Assembly: GCF_014145395.1 (NCBI RefSeq)
Contig: NZ_JACHTE010000006.1
Location: forward strand, 186,001-250,000
DNA from: Marilutibacter penaei
GTDB lineage: Bacteria > Pseudomonadota > Gammaproteobacteria > Xanthomonadales > Xanthomonadaceae
DNA: 64,000 nucleotides
Direction: 5' to 3'
The notes under the pieces were generated by a model. That model worked only from the letters and a program-made list of their open reading frames with translations, searched no databases and had not been told where the DNA came from. Both the position numbers and the translations under genes were made by a program. Positions 28,104 through 37,916 of the stretch are shown piece by piece (position 1 is the first letter of the stretch; the number at the start of each line of letters is the position of its first letter).

Positions 28104-29102
28104 ATGCATCCCACCATGAACCTTCACCGTGCCTCAGGCAACTGGCGTCTGGGCCTGGGTCTCTCGCTGACCACCGCCCTGTGCTGGGCGACCCTGCCGA
28201 TCGCCCTCAAGGTGGTCCTGGACGAGCTGGACGCGATCACCCTGACCTGGTTCCGCTTCCTGGTCGCGACCGTGTTCACCGCGGCGTGGCTGGGCCTGCG
28301 CGGTCGCCTGGGCGGCTATGCCCGGTTGGGAGGCGTGGGCTGGGGGCTGCTGGCCCTGGCGGGTGTGATGCTGCTCGCGAACTACGTGTTCTACCTGCTG
28401 GGGATCCAGTACACCTCGCCGGCCAACACCCAGTTGCTGATCCAGCTGGCGCCGCTGCTGATGGCCCTGGGCGGGATCTGGGTGTTCGGCGAGTCGTTCC
28501 GGGCGGCGCAGTGGATCGGCTTCGGCATGTTGGTGGGGGGGCTGGTGGTGTTCTCGCTGGACCAGTGGCAAGGGGCGCGCGGCCCCGGATACCTCACCGG
28601 TTCGCTGCTGGTCGTGGTGGCCGCGGTGACGTGGGCGATCTATGCGCTGCTGCAGAAACAGCTGTTGCTCAAGCTGGGCTCCATGCAGATCCTCCTGTTC
28701 ATCTATGCGCTGTCCACGCTGGCCCTCTGGCCCTTCGCGACGCCCAGTGCGCTGTTGCGCCTGGATGGCCTGCACTGGCTGCTCCTCGGCTACTGTGCGT
28801 TCAACACCATCGGGGCCTACGGCGCGTTTGCCGAAGCGCTGGCGCACTGGGAAGCGTCGAAGGTGTCCGTCGTACTCGCCACGACGCCGCTGCTCTGCAT
28901 CGCGGCATCGGCGGCCGTCGCGGTGCTCTGGCCCGGCTGGCTGGCGCCGGAGCGCATCGACACGCTGGGGTGGGCGGGTGCGCTGCTGGTGGTCGCGGGT
29001 TCAGTGACGGTGAGCCTGCTGGGACGGCGCAGGGCGGCACCGGTCGTGACCACCCTGCCGCCCTCGATCCCCCCGGAACCGACTGCGGGCGAGCTCCGCT
29101 GA
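28104..29102 (+). CDS. EamA-family DMT transporter
   Basis: 332 residues with ten hydrophobic segments forming two EamA domains (about 17-155 and 165-300). It has the family features WATLPIALKVVLDELDAIT and NYVFYLLGIQYTSPANTQLL. Members export metabolites or amino acids; the substrate is unknown. An ATG at 28116 is an alternative start, and neither has a strong ribosome-binding site. It is followed by the dehydratase 48 bases later on the same strand, so export of an amino acid or catabolite is a weak contextual guess. Confidence 0.85.
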   Translation: MHPTMNLHRASGNWRLGLGLSLTTALCWATLPIALKVVLDELDAITLTWFRFLVATVFTAAWLGLRGRLGGYARLGGVGWGLLALAGVMLLANYVFYLLGIQYTSPANTQLLIQLAPLLMALGGIWVFGESFRAAQWIGFGMLVGGLVVFSLDQWQGARGPGYLTGSLLVVVAAVTWAIYALLQKQLLLKLGSMQILLFIYALSTLALWPFATPSALLRLDGLHWLLLGYCAFNTIGAYGAFAEALAHWEASKVSVVLATTPLLCIAASAAVAVLWPGWLAPERIDTLGWAGALLVVAGSVTVSLLGRRRAAPVVTTLPPSIPPEPTAGELR

Positions 29103-29150
29103 GTCCGCGTTGAAGGTGCTGGCGCGACGGGGCTGGGATACGCTTCGGGG

Positions 29151-30119
29151 ATGAATCCAGCGACTCCTCCCACGGCCTCCGACGTCCTGGCCGCGGCTGC
29201 CCGCATCGCCCCCCATGCCCATGTCACGCCGGTGCTGCGCTCCAGCGCGCTGGACGCGATGGCGGGCTGCGAGCTGCATTTCAAGTGCGAGAACCTGCAA
29301 CGCGTCGGAGCGTTCAAGTTCCGGGGTGCCTGCAACGCGGTGTTCTCCCTGGATGATGCCGAGGCCGCGCGCGGCATCGTCACCCAGAGTTCGGGCAACC
29401 ATGGCGCGGCGGTGGCGCTGGCCGCACGCTTGCGTGGCACCCACGCGACCGTGGTGGCGCCGCGAAGCACGCCCCGGGTGAAGCTGGCCGCGATCGCCGG
29501 TTACGGCGCGCGGATCGTCCCCTGCGAGACCGCCCAGGCGTCCCGCGATGCGACGACCGCCGAGGTGCTCGCCGATACCGGCGGCGTGCTGGTGCATCCG
29601 TTCAACGATGCGCGGGTGATCGCCGGGCAGGGCACGGCCACGCTGGAGTTGCTGCGGCAGGCCCCGGGGCTGGACACCGTGGTCGCGCCGGTCAGTGGGG
29701 GCGGCCTGTTGTCGGGCGCCTGCATCGCGGCCCACGCCTCCGATCCCGACATTGCGATGTATGGTGCCGAACCGCTGGGCGCGCGGGATGCCCACGATTC
29801 GCTTGCCGCCGGAGAGCGCATCACCGGACGCATCGCCGATACCGTCTGCGACGGCCTGCGCGCCGAGCTGGGGAGCGTGACCTTCCCCATCCTGCAGGCG
29901 CACCTGCGAGAGGTCCTGCTGGCCGACGATACCGCGGTGATCCGGGCGATGCGGCTGGTGTGGGAGCGCCTGAAGCTGGTGGTGGAACCGTCGGCGGCGA
30001 TCCCGCTGGCCGTGGTGCTGGGGCATCCGCAGCGCTTCGCCGGGCGCCGGGTCGGCCTCGTCCTCTCGGGGGGCAACGTCGACCTGGACGCCGTGTCGGC
30101 GATGTTCGTGACGTCCTGA
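29151..30119 (+). CDS. PLP-dependent threonine/serine dehydratase or racemase-like enzyme
   Basis: 322 residues of the type II PLP fold. The PLP lysine lies in GAFKFRGACNAVF, the substrate loop is SSGNHGAAVAL, and the phosphate-binding glycine loop is SGGGLLSGA. There is no C-terminal ACT regulatory domain, so it belongs with the catabolic threonine dehydratases or serine racemases. It deaminates or racemises Ser/Thr; which one cannot be told from sequence alone. It lies in a short run with the EamA transporter and the SnoaL-like gene. Confidence 0.88.
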   Translation: MNPATPPTASDVLAAAARIAPHAHVTPVLRSSALDAMAGCELHFKCENLQRVGAFKFRGACNAVFSLDDAEAARGIVTQSSGNHGAAVALAARLRGTHATVVAPRSTPRVKLAAIAGYGARIVPCETAQASRDATTAEVLADTGGVLVHPFNDARVIAGQGTATLELLRQAPGLDTVVAPVSGGGLLSGACIAAHASDPDIAMYGAEPLGARDAHDSLAAGERITGRIADTVCDGLRAELGSVTFPILQAHLREVLLADDTAVIRAMRLVWERLKLVVEPSAAIPLAVVLGHPQRFAGRRVGLVLSGGNVDLDAVSAMFVTS

Positions 30120-30161
30120 AGCAGTGGCATCATGGCGGCCTTCCCGTTGCAGGAGCCCGCC

Positions 30162-30590
30162 GTGAGGATCGACGGAACCCGCAGCCACGACCGTGCCACC
30201 GAGCTTCTGCTGGCCTACTACGCGGCTTTCAATCGCGGTGACTGGGCCGGCATGCTCGAGCTGTTGGCGGACGACGTCGTGCACGACGTGAACAACGGGC
30301 CGCGTGAAAGCGGCAAGGCGGCATTCGAGGCGTTCCTGGGGCGCATGGCGCGCTGCTACCGCGAACGCCTTGACGACGTGGTGGTCCTGGTGTCCTCCGA
30401 CGGCTCGCGGGCCGCGGCCGAATACGTGGTGCATGGCGAATACAGGGCCGACGACGAAGGCCTGCCGCCGGCGCGCGGCCAGCGCTATCGGCTGCCGGGC
30501 GGCGCGTTCTTCGATATCCGGGGCGGGTGCATCGCCCGCGTGACCAACTACTACAACCTGCAGGACTGGCTGGAGCAGGTCAGCGGCTGA
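30162..30590 (+). CDS. SnoaL-like / ketosteroid-isomerase-related protein
   Basis: 142 residues of the NTF2-like fold: LLAYYAAFNRGDWAGMLELLADDVVHDVN, then GKAAFEAFLGRM, a strand with EYVVHGEYRADDEGLP and FDIRGGCIARVTNYYNLQDW. These small cavity proteins can be isomerases, hydrolases or simple binders; no catalytic role can be assigned. GTG at 30162 has GCAGGAG seven bases upstream and is preferred to ATG at 30132. Its end overlaps the convergent gene at 30580-31227 by 11 bases. Confidence 0.8.
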   Translation: MRIDGTRSHDRATELLLAYYAAFNRGDWAGMLELLADDVVHDVNNGPRESGKAAFEAFLGRMARCYRERLDDVVVLVSSDGSRAAAEYVVHGEYRADDEGLPPARGQRYRLPGGAFFDIRGGCIARVTNYYNLQDWLEQVSG

Positions 30591-31227
30591 GGGCGTCGCT
30601 GGAGGCCGCGCCCGCCAGCATGGCCACGCCTTCCATCAGCAGCAGGCGGGTGACCGCGGCGCGTTCGGCCTGCGGCTGGTCTTCAAGGGCGGCGGTGAGC
30701 TGGCCGACCGCCCGGCAGCGGGCGTCCGCATCGTTTCCGTTGAGGGCGGCGGTGAACCCGTCGTTGAGGATGGCCGCACGCACCGCGGCGGCCTTGAGCG
30801 CCTGTCGCGCCGCGTCGACGTCCCACGGCTGGGCCACGCCCTGCGCCGCACTCATCAGCACCAGCACCACCGCGTTGGCGAAGCGTTGCCGGCTGGTATC
30901 GCTGAGGCCCGCCGCGACGCGGTTCAGGCCGTCCAGGCTGCGGTCGCCGCCGGGCTCGAAGGCCGCGCACAGCAGGCGGGCCTCGCGTGGGTCCTGCAGG
31001 CTGTGGTGCACCGCCTGGTAAAGCGTGTCGACCGCCGGGTCCGGCGTACGCAGCAGGAGCTGCGAGGCATTTCCGCTCAGCACCGCGGGGTCCAGGCCCC
31101 AGGCCTCCATCATCGCGCGGGTATCCGGACCGGGCGGCGGCGTGGCCGACGCGGGTCGCGCGCTGGCCACCGCCAGTCCGATCGCCAGGCCAAGCGTGCA
31201 CAGGGTGGAAACGGCGAAGGGGCGCAT
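30580..31227 (-). CDS. exported alpha-helical protein of unknown function
   Basis: 215 residues. A signal peptide (about 1-28, ending PASA) is followed by a mostly helical, Ala- and Leu-rich mature protein with few cysteines. No catalytic motif or family was recognised. It overlaps the convergent SnoaL-like gene. The mature part suggests a soluble periplasmic helical bundle. Function unknown. Confidence 0.65.
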   Translation of the reverse strand: MRPFAVSTLCTLGLAIGLAVASARPASATPPPGPDTRAMMEAWGLDPAVLSGNASQLLLRTPDPAVDTLYQAVHHSLQDPREARLLCAAFEPGGDRSLDGLNRVAAGLSDTSRQRFANAVVLVLMSAAQGVAQPWDVDAARQALKAAAVRAAILNDGFTAALNGNDADARCRAVGQLTAALEDQPQAERAAVTRLLLMEGVAMLAGAASSDALSR

Positions 31228-31314
31228 CGGGACGATCCGGCAAGGGCGAAACCCCGAATCTATCCGCGGGCGGCTGAACCGTCATGACGCGTTGCCGCGC
31301 GGCGGGGCGTTCGT

Positions 31315-32307
31315 TCAGGCGCCGCGGTCGCTGCGGAGCTGGCGGGTCGCGCGGCTCGAGCCGGCCGCGCTGCGCGCGGCGACCGCACTGAAGGCGACGA
31401 TACCGATGGCCACCAGTACCGCACCCCATGCGCTGCGTCCGTGGGGCCAGGCTTCCCCCAGCCACATCACGCCGAACAGGGTTGCGAACAGGATCTCCGC
31501 CGCCTGCATGGCTTCCGCCGCCGCGAGCGCGCTGGGATCGTTCCGGACCATCCCCGTGGCCTGGAAGAACAGCACCGTCGCGATGATCCCCGCGCCGATC
31601 GCGACGCCGATCGCGAGGCCGATTTCCGATCCCCCGGGCGGGCCGGCCCTGAACCAGGCGAACGCGGCCAGCGCAAGCCACGCGGGCTGGCTGGCGAGGG
31701 TCATCCCGAAGACCCGCTGGGTCGCGTTGAGGGGCTCGCCGGTGCGCTCGAGGTGCAGCAGCAGCCCGCGGTTCCCGAGCGGGTAGGCGAAGGCGGCCAC
31801 CGCGACGCTGGCCAGCGCGATCCAGCCCGCGGCATCGAGCCCGCCGTCGGCTTCGCCGAACTGCATCAGCATGACGCCGGCCACCACCACCAGCCCAACC
31901 CCCAGCGCCGCGCGTGGGATGCGCCGACGCGCATCGCGATACAGGAAGGGAGCGCACAACATGCCCGCGACGACGGTCAACTGGAACGTGCCGGCCACCA
32001 GCCACGACGGGCCACTGGCCGCGGCGAAGCTCAGGCCGCAGTAGAACAGGACGAAGCCGACGGCGCTCCATGCCAGCCAGGGCAGCGGGTGGCGGCGCAG
32101 CGCCGTGAGTACGGCGCCGCTGCCTCCCTGCCAGCGCATCAGCGGCCACAACAGCGGCAGCGTCGCGAGGTAGCGCAGCGATGCGGTCCACGCCCAGTGG
32201 CCCCCATCGACCGCTGCCGCACGGTTCATCACGTAGGTGCAGGTGAAGAACAGGGCGGACAGCAGTGCGATTGCGACGGCAAGCAGGGCGGTGCGGCGCT
32301 CGGGCAT
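31315..32307 (-). CDS. DMT-family transporter at the end of the biotin operon
   Basis: About 330 residues with ten membrane segments, of the multidrug-resistance-efflux-like branch of the DMT superfamily (LLSALFFTCTYVMNRAAA, AYPLGNRGLLL, ATVLFFQATGMVRNDPSALAAAEAMQAAEI). It lies just downstream of bioC in the same direction, with about 50 bases between, so co-transcription with bioBFHC is likely. Whether it moves a biotin-pathway compound is unknown. An ATG at 32343 is an alternative start. Confidence 0.82.
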   Translation of the reverse strand: MPERRTALLAVAIALLSALFFTCTYVMNRAAAVDGGHWAWTASLRYLATLPLLWPLMRWQGGSGAVLTALRRHPLPWLAWSAVGFVLFYCGLSFAAASGPSWLVAGTFQLTVVAGMLCAPFLYRDARRRIPRAALGVGLVVVAGVMLMQFGEADGGLDAAGWIALASVAVAAFAYPLGNRGLLLHLERTGEPLNATQRVFGMTLASQPAWLALAAFAWFRAGPPGGSEIGLAIGVAIGAGIIATVLFFQATGMVRNDPSALAAAEAMQAAEILFATLFGVMWLGEAWPHGRSAWGAVLVAIGIVAFSAVAARSAAGSSRATRQLRSDRGA

Positions 32308-32355
32308 GCCGCCAGTGTGCGCGCCGTGCGGCATGCCCGTCATGGCGGCTGGAAC

Positions 32356-33312
32356 TCAGCGCCGGCGAACCGGGATGCCGTGCGCGGGCAGGTGGACTTC
32401 GTCGATGCCGTCGAGCTTGATCGGCGTTCCCGGCGGCGGTGCCCAGGCCTGCGCGTAGATCACCTCCCAGGTCGCGGGCAGCAGGCCCGCCAACGGGCCC
32501 CCGGCGGCCCCGCGGAGCGCCTCGTAGGCGTCCGCCGCGCGAGCGAACCGGGCGCGACCGGTCAGGCTGCGGCGCCGCTCGACGCTCGCATTGGTGGCGC
32601 CGAGCGTGCGCAGCTCGCGCATCAGCCCGCCGAGCGTCCCGTGGCCGTGGACGAACAGGTCGCGGTCCAGCACCGGGTCGCGGAACCCGGCGGCGACCAG
32701 GGCGTCGCCGAACTGCGCGATCGAGGGAAACAGGCTGACGTGGGGCGCGGCGTCGGCTTCGGCGAAGGCGCTCCGCATCTCGTGCAGGGTGTCGGGCCCG
32801 AAGGTGGAGACGAGCAGGCGTCCGCCCGGGCGCAGCACGCGACGGAACCCGGCGAACACCGCGGGCAGGTCCTCGACCCATTGCAGGCAGAGGTTGGAGA
32901 ACAGCAGGTCGACGCTGGCATCGGCCAGCGGAAGCGCGCGGGCGTCGGCGCAGACGGGCAGCGGCGCCGCGCGACCCCCCAGCCAGCGGGGGCGGCCGGC
33001 GCCGGGTCGCGTGGCGGCGTTGCCACGGGTCGCCTGGAGCATGGGCGCGGCCAGGTCCAGGGCGACCACGCGTGCCTTCGGCCAGCGGGCCTGCATGGCG
33101 ATCGCGGCGTGGCCCGGTCCGCAGCCGACGTCGAGCACGCAGCCGGGCGTCATCGCCACCGCGGGGTCGGAGAGGTAATCCAGCGACTCCATCAGTCGTG
33201 AGGCGACTTCGCGCTGCAGGGCCGCGGCTTCGTCGTAATGGTCCGCCGAGCGGGAGAAGGCGCGGCGGACCTGGCGGTGGTCGAACAGCGGAAGCGGGGG
33301 CGACGTGCTCAC
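32356..33312 (-). CDS. bioC: malonyl-[ACP] O-methyltransferase BioC
   Basis: 318 residues. A SAM methyltransferase with motif I VLDVGCGPGHAA and the N-terminal FDHRQVRRAFSRSADHYDEAA typical of BioC. It methylates malonyl-ACP to start pimeloyl synthesis. The GTG start overlaps the bioH stop (GTGA at 33312-33309), so the two are translationally coupled. The C-terminal region is longer than in E. coli BioC (251 residues), as in other xanthomonads. Confidence 0.92.
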   Translation of the reverse strand: MSTSPPLPLFDHRQVRRAFSRSADHYDEAAALQREVASRLMESLDYLSDPAVAMTPGCVLDVGCGPGHAAIAMQARWPKARVVALDLAAPMLQATRGNAATRPGAGRPRWLGGRAAPLPVCADARALPLADASVDLLFSNLCLQWVEDLPAVFAGFRRVLRPGGRLLVSTFGPDTLHEMRSAFAEADAAPHVSLFPSIAQFGDALVAAGFRDPVLDRDLFVHGHGTLGGLMRELRTLGATNASVERRRSLTGRARFARAADAYEALRGAAGGPLAGLLPATWEVIYAQAWAPPPGTPIKLDGIDEVHLPAHGIPVRRR

Positions 33313-34088
33313 GGGACCACCGGTGCGGGCAGCGACTGGACGAACGCATCGATTTCGGCGGCCACGGCGTCGGCCGCGCCGAGGAAGGGTGCATGGCCGG
33401 CATTCGGGATCACCACGCTGCGGCCACCCGGCGCCAGCGCCGCGGCAGCGGGCATCGCGCCGGAAGGCACCAGGCGGTCGCGCCGGCCGCTGAGCCACAG
33501 GCTGGGGACCTGGAGTTCCGGCAGCTCCACCCGCAGGTCGAGCCGGTCGAGCAGGACCAGCCCCTCCTGCAATGCGCGTTCGGCCGGTTCGCCCCGTTCG
33601 AATGCCCGTGCGCGGAGGGCGCGAAGCTCCTCCTGGGCGCTGGCCGAACCCAGTGCCTCGAGCGCGAGGAAGCCCTCGAGCGTGCCCCGGAAGTCGCGGC
33701 GCAGCGCGTCGCCGAAATCACGGAACAGGTTCGGGCCGACCCCGTGCGGCCAGTCCTCGCCGGCGACGAAGCGGGGCGAGGCCGCGACCATCACCAGGCC
33801 ACGGACGGCGTCGGGATGGTCGAGTGCCGCGCGCAGGGCGAACTGGCCGCCCAGCGACCAGCCCAGCCAGACCGCGTCGGGCACGGCCTCGACCAGCGCC
33901 CGGGCCAGGGCCGCGGGGTCCAGGGGCGTGGCGCTGTCGCGCGCATGGCCATGGCCGGGCAGGTCGACCAGGTGCAGGGTATGGCGGTCGGACAGCCGTT
34001 CGACCAGCGGGGCGAACAGGCCGCCGTGCATGGCCCAGCCGTGGATCAGGGCCAGTGCCGGACCGCGGCCGTGGGTTTCAATGTGCAT
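33309..34088 (-). CDS. bioH: pimeloyl-[ACP] methyl ester esterase BioH
   Basis: 259 residues of the alpha/beta-hydrolase fold. Oxyanion region HGWAMHGG, nucleophile WSLGGQ, Asp in GRRDRLVPSGA and His in NAGHAPFLG: this is the BioH pattern. It removes the methyl group added by BioC once the pimeloyl chain is complete. The ATG giving MHIETHGRGPALALIHGW is internal to a longer open frame. It is coupled to bioC through the overlapping stop. Confidence 0.93.
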   Translation of the reverse strand: MHIETHGRGPALALIHGWAMHGGLFAPLVERLSDRHTLHLVDLPGHGHARDSATPLDPAALARALVEAVPDAVWLGWSLGGQFALRAALDHPDAVRGLVMVAASPRFVAGEDWPHGVGPNLFRDFGDALRRDFRGTLEGFLALEALGSASAQEELRALRARAFERGEPAERALQEGLVLLDRLDLRVELPELQVPSLWLSGRRDRLVPSGAMPAAAALAPGGRSVVIPNAGHAPFLGAADAVAAEIDAFVQSLPAPVVP

Positions 34089-34129
34089 CGGGACAACAGG
34101 GGTGGGGGAAAGGGGCGGACAACCGGCCG

Positions 34130-35329
34130 CTATGAGGCGTGGGCGGCTTCGATGGGGTGGCGGTCGCGGGCATGTGCGAGGGCGTCCACGAGTCCGTCGA
34201 CATCCCCTGGGCCGTGCAGGGCCGACAGGGTGATGCGCAGCCGTGCACGGCCATCGGGCACGGTGGGCGGGCGGATGGCCGCGACCCAGTAACCAGCCTG
34301 CTCGAGCGCGGCGGACATCGCAAGCGCACTGGCTTCGCTGCCGCACATCACCGGCTGGATCGGGGTGTCGCTGTCCAGCAGCGGCAGCCCCGCTGCCAGC
34401 GCACGGGCGCGGAAGCGCCCGGCGAGGTCCCGCAGCTTGTCGCGGCGCCACTGGTCGCTGCGTGCGAGCTTCACCGCGGCCAGCGTGGCGGCGGCCTGCG
34501 CAGGGGGCAGCGCGGTGGTGTACAGGTAGGGGCGGGCGGTTTCGGCGAGATGGCCGACGAGGTCGGCATCCCCGGCCACGACGGCGCCATAGCTGCCGAG
34601 CGCCTTGCCCAGCGTGGCGAGCTGCAGCGGGACATCCTGCACCCCCAGCTTGGCCTCGGCGACGCTCCCGCGTCCGTTGGGTCCGACCACGCCGATACCG
34701 TGGGCATCGTCCACGTACAGCAATGCGCGCTGCACGCGCGCCACCAGCGCCAGCTGGCGTAGGGGGGCGATATCGCCATCCATGCTGAAGACGCCATCGG
34801 TGGCCAGCATCGCCAGGCCGTCCGGCAGGCTGCGCAGTTGCCGGATCGCACCCTCGGCATCGGCATGGGGATAGCGGCGCAGGCGGCAGCCGGCGAGACG
34901 CGCGGCGTCGATGAGGCTGGCGTGGTTCAGGCGGTCCTGGACACAGATCGAACCGTCGTCCAGCAGGGCCTGCATGACCGCGAGGTTGGCGGTGAAACCG
35001 CTGCCGAACAGCAGCGCCGCGGGTACCTGCAACCAGTCGGCCAGCTCCCGTTCCAGGGCCTCGTGGTGGGCATGGTGGCCGCAGACCAGGTGGGAGGCGG
35101 TCCCGCCCGCTCCCTCGCGGGCGGCGGCATCCTGCAGCGCGCCCACGACGGCGAAGTGCTGTGACAGGCCCAGGTAGTCGTTGCCGCAGAAGTTGAGCAG
35201 GGAGTGGCCGTCCACCTGGCAGCGGGCGCCGTCGCGCTGGGTGACGCGCCGGCGGTGGCGGCGGCGTTGCCCGGCGTCACGTTCGGCACGCTCCCGCTCG
35301 ACCCGTTCATGCCAGGACGGGCGGCTCAC
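34130..35329 (-). CDS. bioF: 8-amino-7-oxononanoate synthase BioF
   Basis: About 399 residues of the PLP-dependent alpha-oxoamine synthase family. It has [35 protein letters not shown] and the PLP lysine in [14 protein letters not shown]. It condenses pimeloyl-ACP with alanine. The GTG at 35329 has GGGGGTG upstream and gives SRPSWHERV, a typical start; ATG at 35368 would add 13 residues. It is separated from bioB by 42 bases and from bioH by 41. Confidence 0.94.
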   Translation of the reverse strand: MSRPSWHERVERERAERDAGQRRRHRRRVTQRDGARCQVDGHSLLNFCGNDYLGLSQHFAVVGALQDAAAREGAGGTASHLVCGHHAHHEALERELADWLQVPAALLFGSGFTANLAVMQALLDDGSICVQDRLNHASLIDAARLAGCRLRRYPHADAEGAIRQLRSLPDGLAMLATDGVFSMDGDIAPLRQLALVARVQRALLYVDDAHGIGVVGPNGRGSVAEAKLGVQDVPLQLATLGKALGSYGAVVAGDADLVGHLAETARPYLYTTALPPAQAAATLAAVKLARSDQWRRDKLRDLAGRFRARALAAGLPLLDSDTPIQPVMCGSEASALAMSAALEQAGYWVAAIRPPTVPDGRARLRITLSALHGPGDVDGLVDALAHARDRHPIEAAHAS

Positions 35330-35371
35330 GGACGCACCCCCAAGGGGGCGGCGTCGAGGAAAAGGCATGGA

Positions 35372-36403
35372 TCAGGCTGCGCAGCCGCGCGCCTGGGCAT
35401 CGATGATGTCCGCATGGACGGTGTCCCCCTGTTCGACCACGGGCATCGGTCGCAGCCCGAGTCGGTCAAACAATGCCATATCGCGCTCGGTGTCGGGGTT
35501 GCCGGTCGTCAGCAATTTCTCGCCGTAGAAGATGGAATTCGCCCCGGCGAGGAAGCACAGCGCCTGCAGTTCGTCGCTCATCGCCTCGCGGCCGGCCGAC
35601 AGGCGCACCATCGAGCGGGGCATCAGCAGGCGGGCCACGGCGATCGTGCGGACGAATTCGAAGGGGTCCAGCTCGGTCGTCCCGGCCAGCGGCGTGCCCT
35701 CGACCTGGACCAGCCGGTTGATCGGCACCGAGTCGGGGTGCGCCGGCAGGTTGGCCAGGGTCTGCAGCAGGCCGGCGCGCTGTTCGCGGCCCTCGCCCAT
35801 GCCGACGATGCCGCCGCAGCAGGTCTTCATGCCGGCATCGCGGACATGGCCCAGCGTGTCCAGGCGGTCCTGGAACTCGCGCGTGTGGATGATCTCGTTG
35901 TAGAACTCCGGCGCGGTGTCGAGGTTGTGGTTGTAGTAGTCCAGCCCGGCCTCGCGCAGCGCGGTGGCCTGCTCGCCACTGAGCATGCCCAGGGTGGCGC
36001 AGGTTTCCAGGCCCAGCGACTTCACCTCGCGGATCATCGCCGCGACCTTCGGGATGTCGCGATCCTTCGGCGAGCGCCAGGCGGCGCCCATGCAGAAGCG
36101 GCTGGCGCCGGCGGCCTTGGCCTGGCGGGCCTTCTCGACCACCGCCTCGGTGCTCATCAGCTTGGTCGCGTCGACGCCAGTGTGGTAGCGCGCCGCCTGC
36201 GGGCAGTAGCCGCAGTCCTCGGGGCAGCCGCCGGTCTTGACCGACAGCAGGGTGCTGACCTGCACCTCGGCCGGGTCGAAGTGGGCGCGGTGGACCTCGC
36301 CGGCACGGCGCAGGAGGACCGGGAAGGGCAGGTCGAACAGCGCGCGGACCTCGGCGCGGCCCCAGTCGTGGCGCAGGGCGGGCACTTCTCTGACGGCAGG
36401 CAT
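35372..36403 (-). CDS. bioB: biotin synthase BioB
   Basis: 343 residues of the radical-SAM family. The [4Fe-4S] motif CPEDCGYC lies near residue 60, followed by the family motifs [14 protein letters not shown] and [13 protein letters not shown]. It inserts sulfur into dethiobiotin. ATG at 36403 follows AGAAAAG. First gene of bioBFHC, divergent from comF with 49 bases between the start codons. bioA and bioD are not in the window. Confidence 0.95.
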   Translation of the reverse strand: MPAVREVPALRHDWGRAEVRALFDLPFPVLLRRAGEVHRAHFDPAEVQVSTLLSVKTGGCPEDCGYCPQAARYHTGVDATKLMSTEAVVEKARQAKAAGASRFCMGAAWRSPKDRDIPKVAAMIREVKSLGLETCATLGMLSGEQATALREAGLDYYNHNLDTAPEFYNEIIHTREFQDRLDTLGHVRDAGMKTCCGGIVGMGEGREQRAGLLQTLANLPAHPDSVPINRLVQVEGTPLAGTTELDPFEFVRTIAVARLLMPRSMVRLSAGREAMSDELQALCFLAGANSIFYGEKLLTTGNPDTERDMALFDRLGLRPMPVVEQGDTVHADIIDAQARGCAA

Positions 36404-36440
36404 AGGACTTTTCTGACAGACATGGCCGGGCGGGGCGGCC

Positions 36441-36469
36441 AGTCTGGAAACCATGCAGATTCCTGTCAA
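36441..36469 (-). promoter_or_regulatory. possible bioB promoter inside the start of comF
   Basis: On the minus strand TTGACA (36469-36464) is followed after exactly 17 bases by CAGACT (36446-36441). The -35 is perfect and the -10 weak. The predicted leader to bioB is about 30 bases. The -35 overlaps the first codons of comF, so bioB and comF expression could interfere. No convincing BirA operator was seen. Confidence 0.35.
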
Positions 36470-37214
36470 CCAGCATCGTCTCCGCGAAGTTTACGGCCGG
36501 GTCGGCCAACTGCTGAGGCAATGCCGGGTGCGCGGGTGCCTGGTGTGCGGGGAGCCGGTCGACGAAGCCGGCGAGGGCGGGCTCGACAGCCTCTGCGCCG
36601 TGTGCGCACAGGTGCTGCCGTGGAATCGCCACGCCTGCCCGGCCTGCGCGCAGCCGCTGCCCATGGAGGAAGCCGGCCGCGCCTGCGGGGCATGCCAGCG
36701 CTGCCCGCCGCCGCTGGCGAGCTGCCATGCCACCTTCGCCTACCGCTGGCCGATGGATCGCCTGCTGCCGGGGGCGAAGTTCCACGGGGACCTCGCCGCC
36801 AGCCGGGTCCTGGGCGAATGGATGGCCGCGGCGCTGTGGCGGCACCTGCCGACGGTTCCATGGCCCGAGGCGATCGTGCCGTTGCCGCTCCACCGCGCAC
36901 GCCTGCGACGCCGCGGTTACGACCAGGCCTTGGAGTTGGCGCGGCCGCTGGCGCGACGCCTGCGCCTGCCGCTGCGCCACGACCTGCTGTTGCGGACCCG
37001 CGACACCGTGCCGCAGTCGCGGCTTGACGGCCCGGCCCGGAGGCTCAACCTGCGGAACGCATTCGAGGTCCGGGGTGGCGTCGGCCTGCCGCGGCACGTG
37101 GTCCTGGTCGATGACGTGATGACCACCGGCACGACCCTGCACGCCGCGGCCAACGCATTGCGGCGCTCCGGCATCGAGCGCGTCGATGCCTGGGTCTGCG
37201 CACGGGTTCCTTGA
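36453..37214 (+). CDS. comF: ComF-family phosphoribosyltransferase-like protein
   Basis: 253 residues. N-terminal cysteine pairs ([30 protein letters not shown]) form a zinc-ribbon-like domain. The C-terminal phosphoribosyltransferase domain has the PRPP loop [13 protein letters not shown]. ComF takes part in DNA uptake for transformation in naturally competent bacteria; in E. coli the homologue GntX has a different link. The biochemical activity is unknown. It is divergent from bioB. Confidence 0.9.
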   Translation: MQIPVNQHRLREVYGRVGQLLRQCRVRGCLVCGEPVDEAGEGGLDSLCAVCAQVLPWNRHACPACAQPLPMEEAGRACGACQRCPPPLASCHATFAYRWPMDRLLPGAKFHGDLAASRVLGEWMAAALWRHLPTVPWPEAIVPLPLHRARLRRRGYDQALELARPLARRLRLPLRHDLLLRTRDTVPQSRLDGPARRLNLRNAFEVRGGVGLPRHVVLVDDVMTTGTTLHAAANALRRSGIERVDAWVCARVP

Positions 37215-37302
37215 CGCCGGGCTTACATGGCCTCGCGCATCCTGCGACGGGGGTCGGCGCCGCTGCCAGGCCCACCGTCGAGTCCATCCGGGGAGGATGC
37301 GC

Positions 37303-37890
37303 ATGAGCACGTCACAGAACACCACGGTTCGCGCCGCGGTCGCAGGGTCGCCGCTGGTACAGGAGTTGGCACGCAGTTGGTGGTTGCTCGTCATCTATGG
37401 GCTGATCGCGGTCGCGTTCGGTCTGTTCGCGTTGTTCCGCCCCGCCGCGGTGACCCTCAGCCTGACCTGGCTCTTCGGCTTCATGGCCCTCGTTGAAGGC
37501 ATCTTCGCGGTCATCGCGTTGTTCACCGGCAAGCATGCGCTGTCGAAGGGCTGGCAGGTGGTCTATGCGTTGGCCTCGCTGGCCCTGGGCGTGCTGACCA
37601 TCGCCAATCCTGTGGCCACCGCCGGCGTGCTGGTGATGTTCCTGGCCGCCTGGCTGATCGTGGGCGGGGTCTATCGGCTCGTGTTCGCGATCCGGGTCCG
37701 CAAGCAGATCTCCGGCGAATGGCTGGTTGCGCTGAGCGGCGTGCTTGCGATCGTGATCGGTCTGCTGTTCGCGATGAGTCCCGTGGTGGGCCTCGCTGCG
37801 GTGGGCCTGTGGATCGGCATTGGCGCGCTTCTCTACGGGCTGGTGCAGCTGTTCGCAGGCTTCAAGCTGCGCTCGCTCAAGGCCGGCTGA
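37303..37890 (+). CDS. HdeD-family (DUF308) membrane protein
   Basis: About 195 residues with six membrane segments. It has the DUF308 repeat pattern in which the two halves resemble each other: WWLLVIYGLIAVAFGLFALFRP, then LVALSGVLAIVIGLLFAMSP. E. coli HdeD is an acid-stress membrane protein; no mechanism is known. ATG at 37303 has GGAGG six bases upstream. The MscS-type gene follows 26 bases downstream. Confidence 0.88.
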   Translation: MSTSQNTTVRAAVAGSPLVQELARSWWLLVIYGLIAVAFGLFALFRPAAVTLSLTWLFGFMALVEGIFAVIALFTGKHALSKGWQVVYALASLALGVLTIANPVATAGVLVMFLAAWLIVGGVYRLVFAIRVRKQISGEWLVALSGVLAIVIGLLFAMSPVVGLAAVGLWIGIGALLYGLVQLFAGFKLRSLKAG

Positions 37891-37916
37891 GCTGGGCGGG
37901 TACGGGGGAGGGAACG

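Noticed and set aside
36464-36473. Possible BirA operator beside bioB (TGTCAACC)
   Set aside because: Only one half-site was found; the paired GGTTGACA half at the right spacing is absent.
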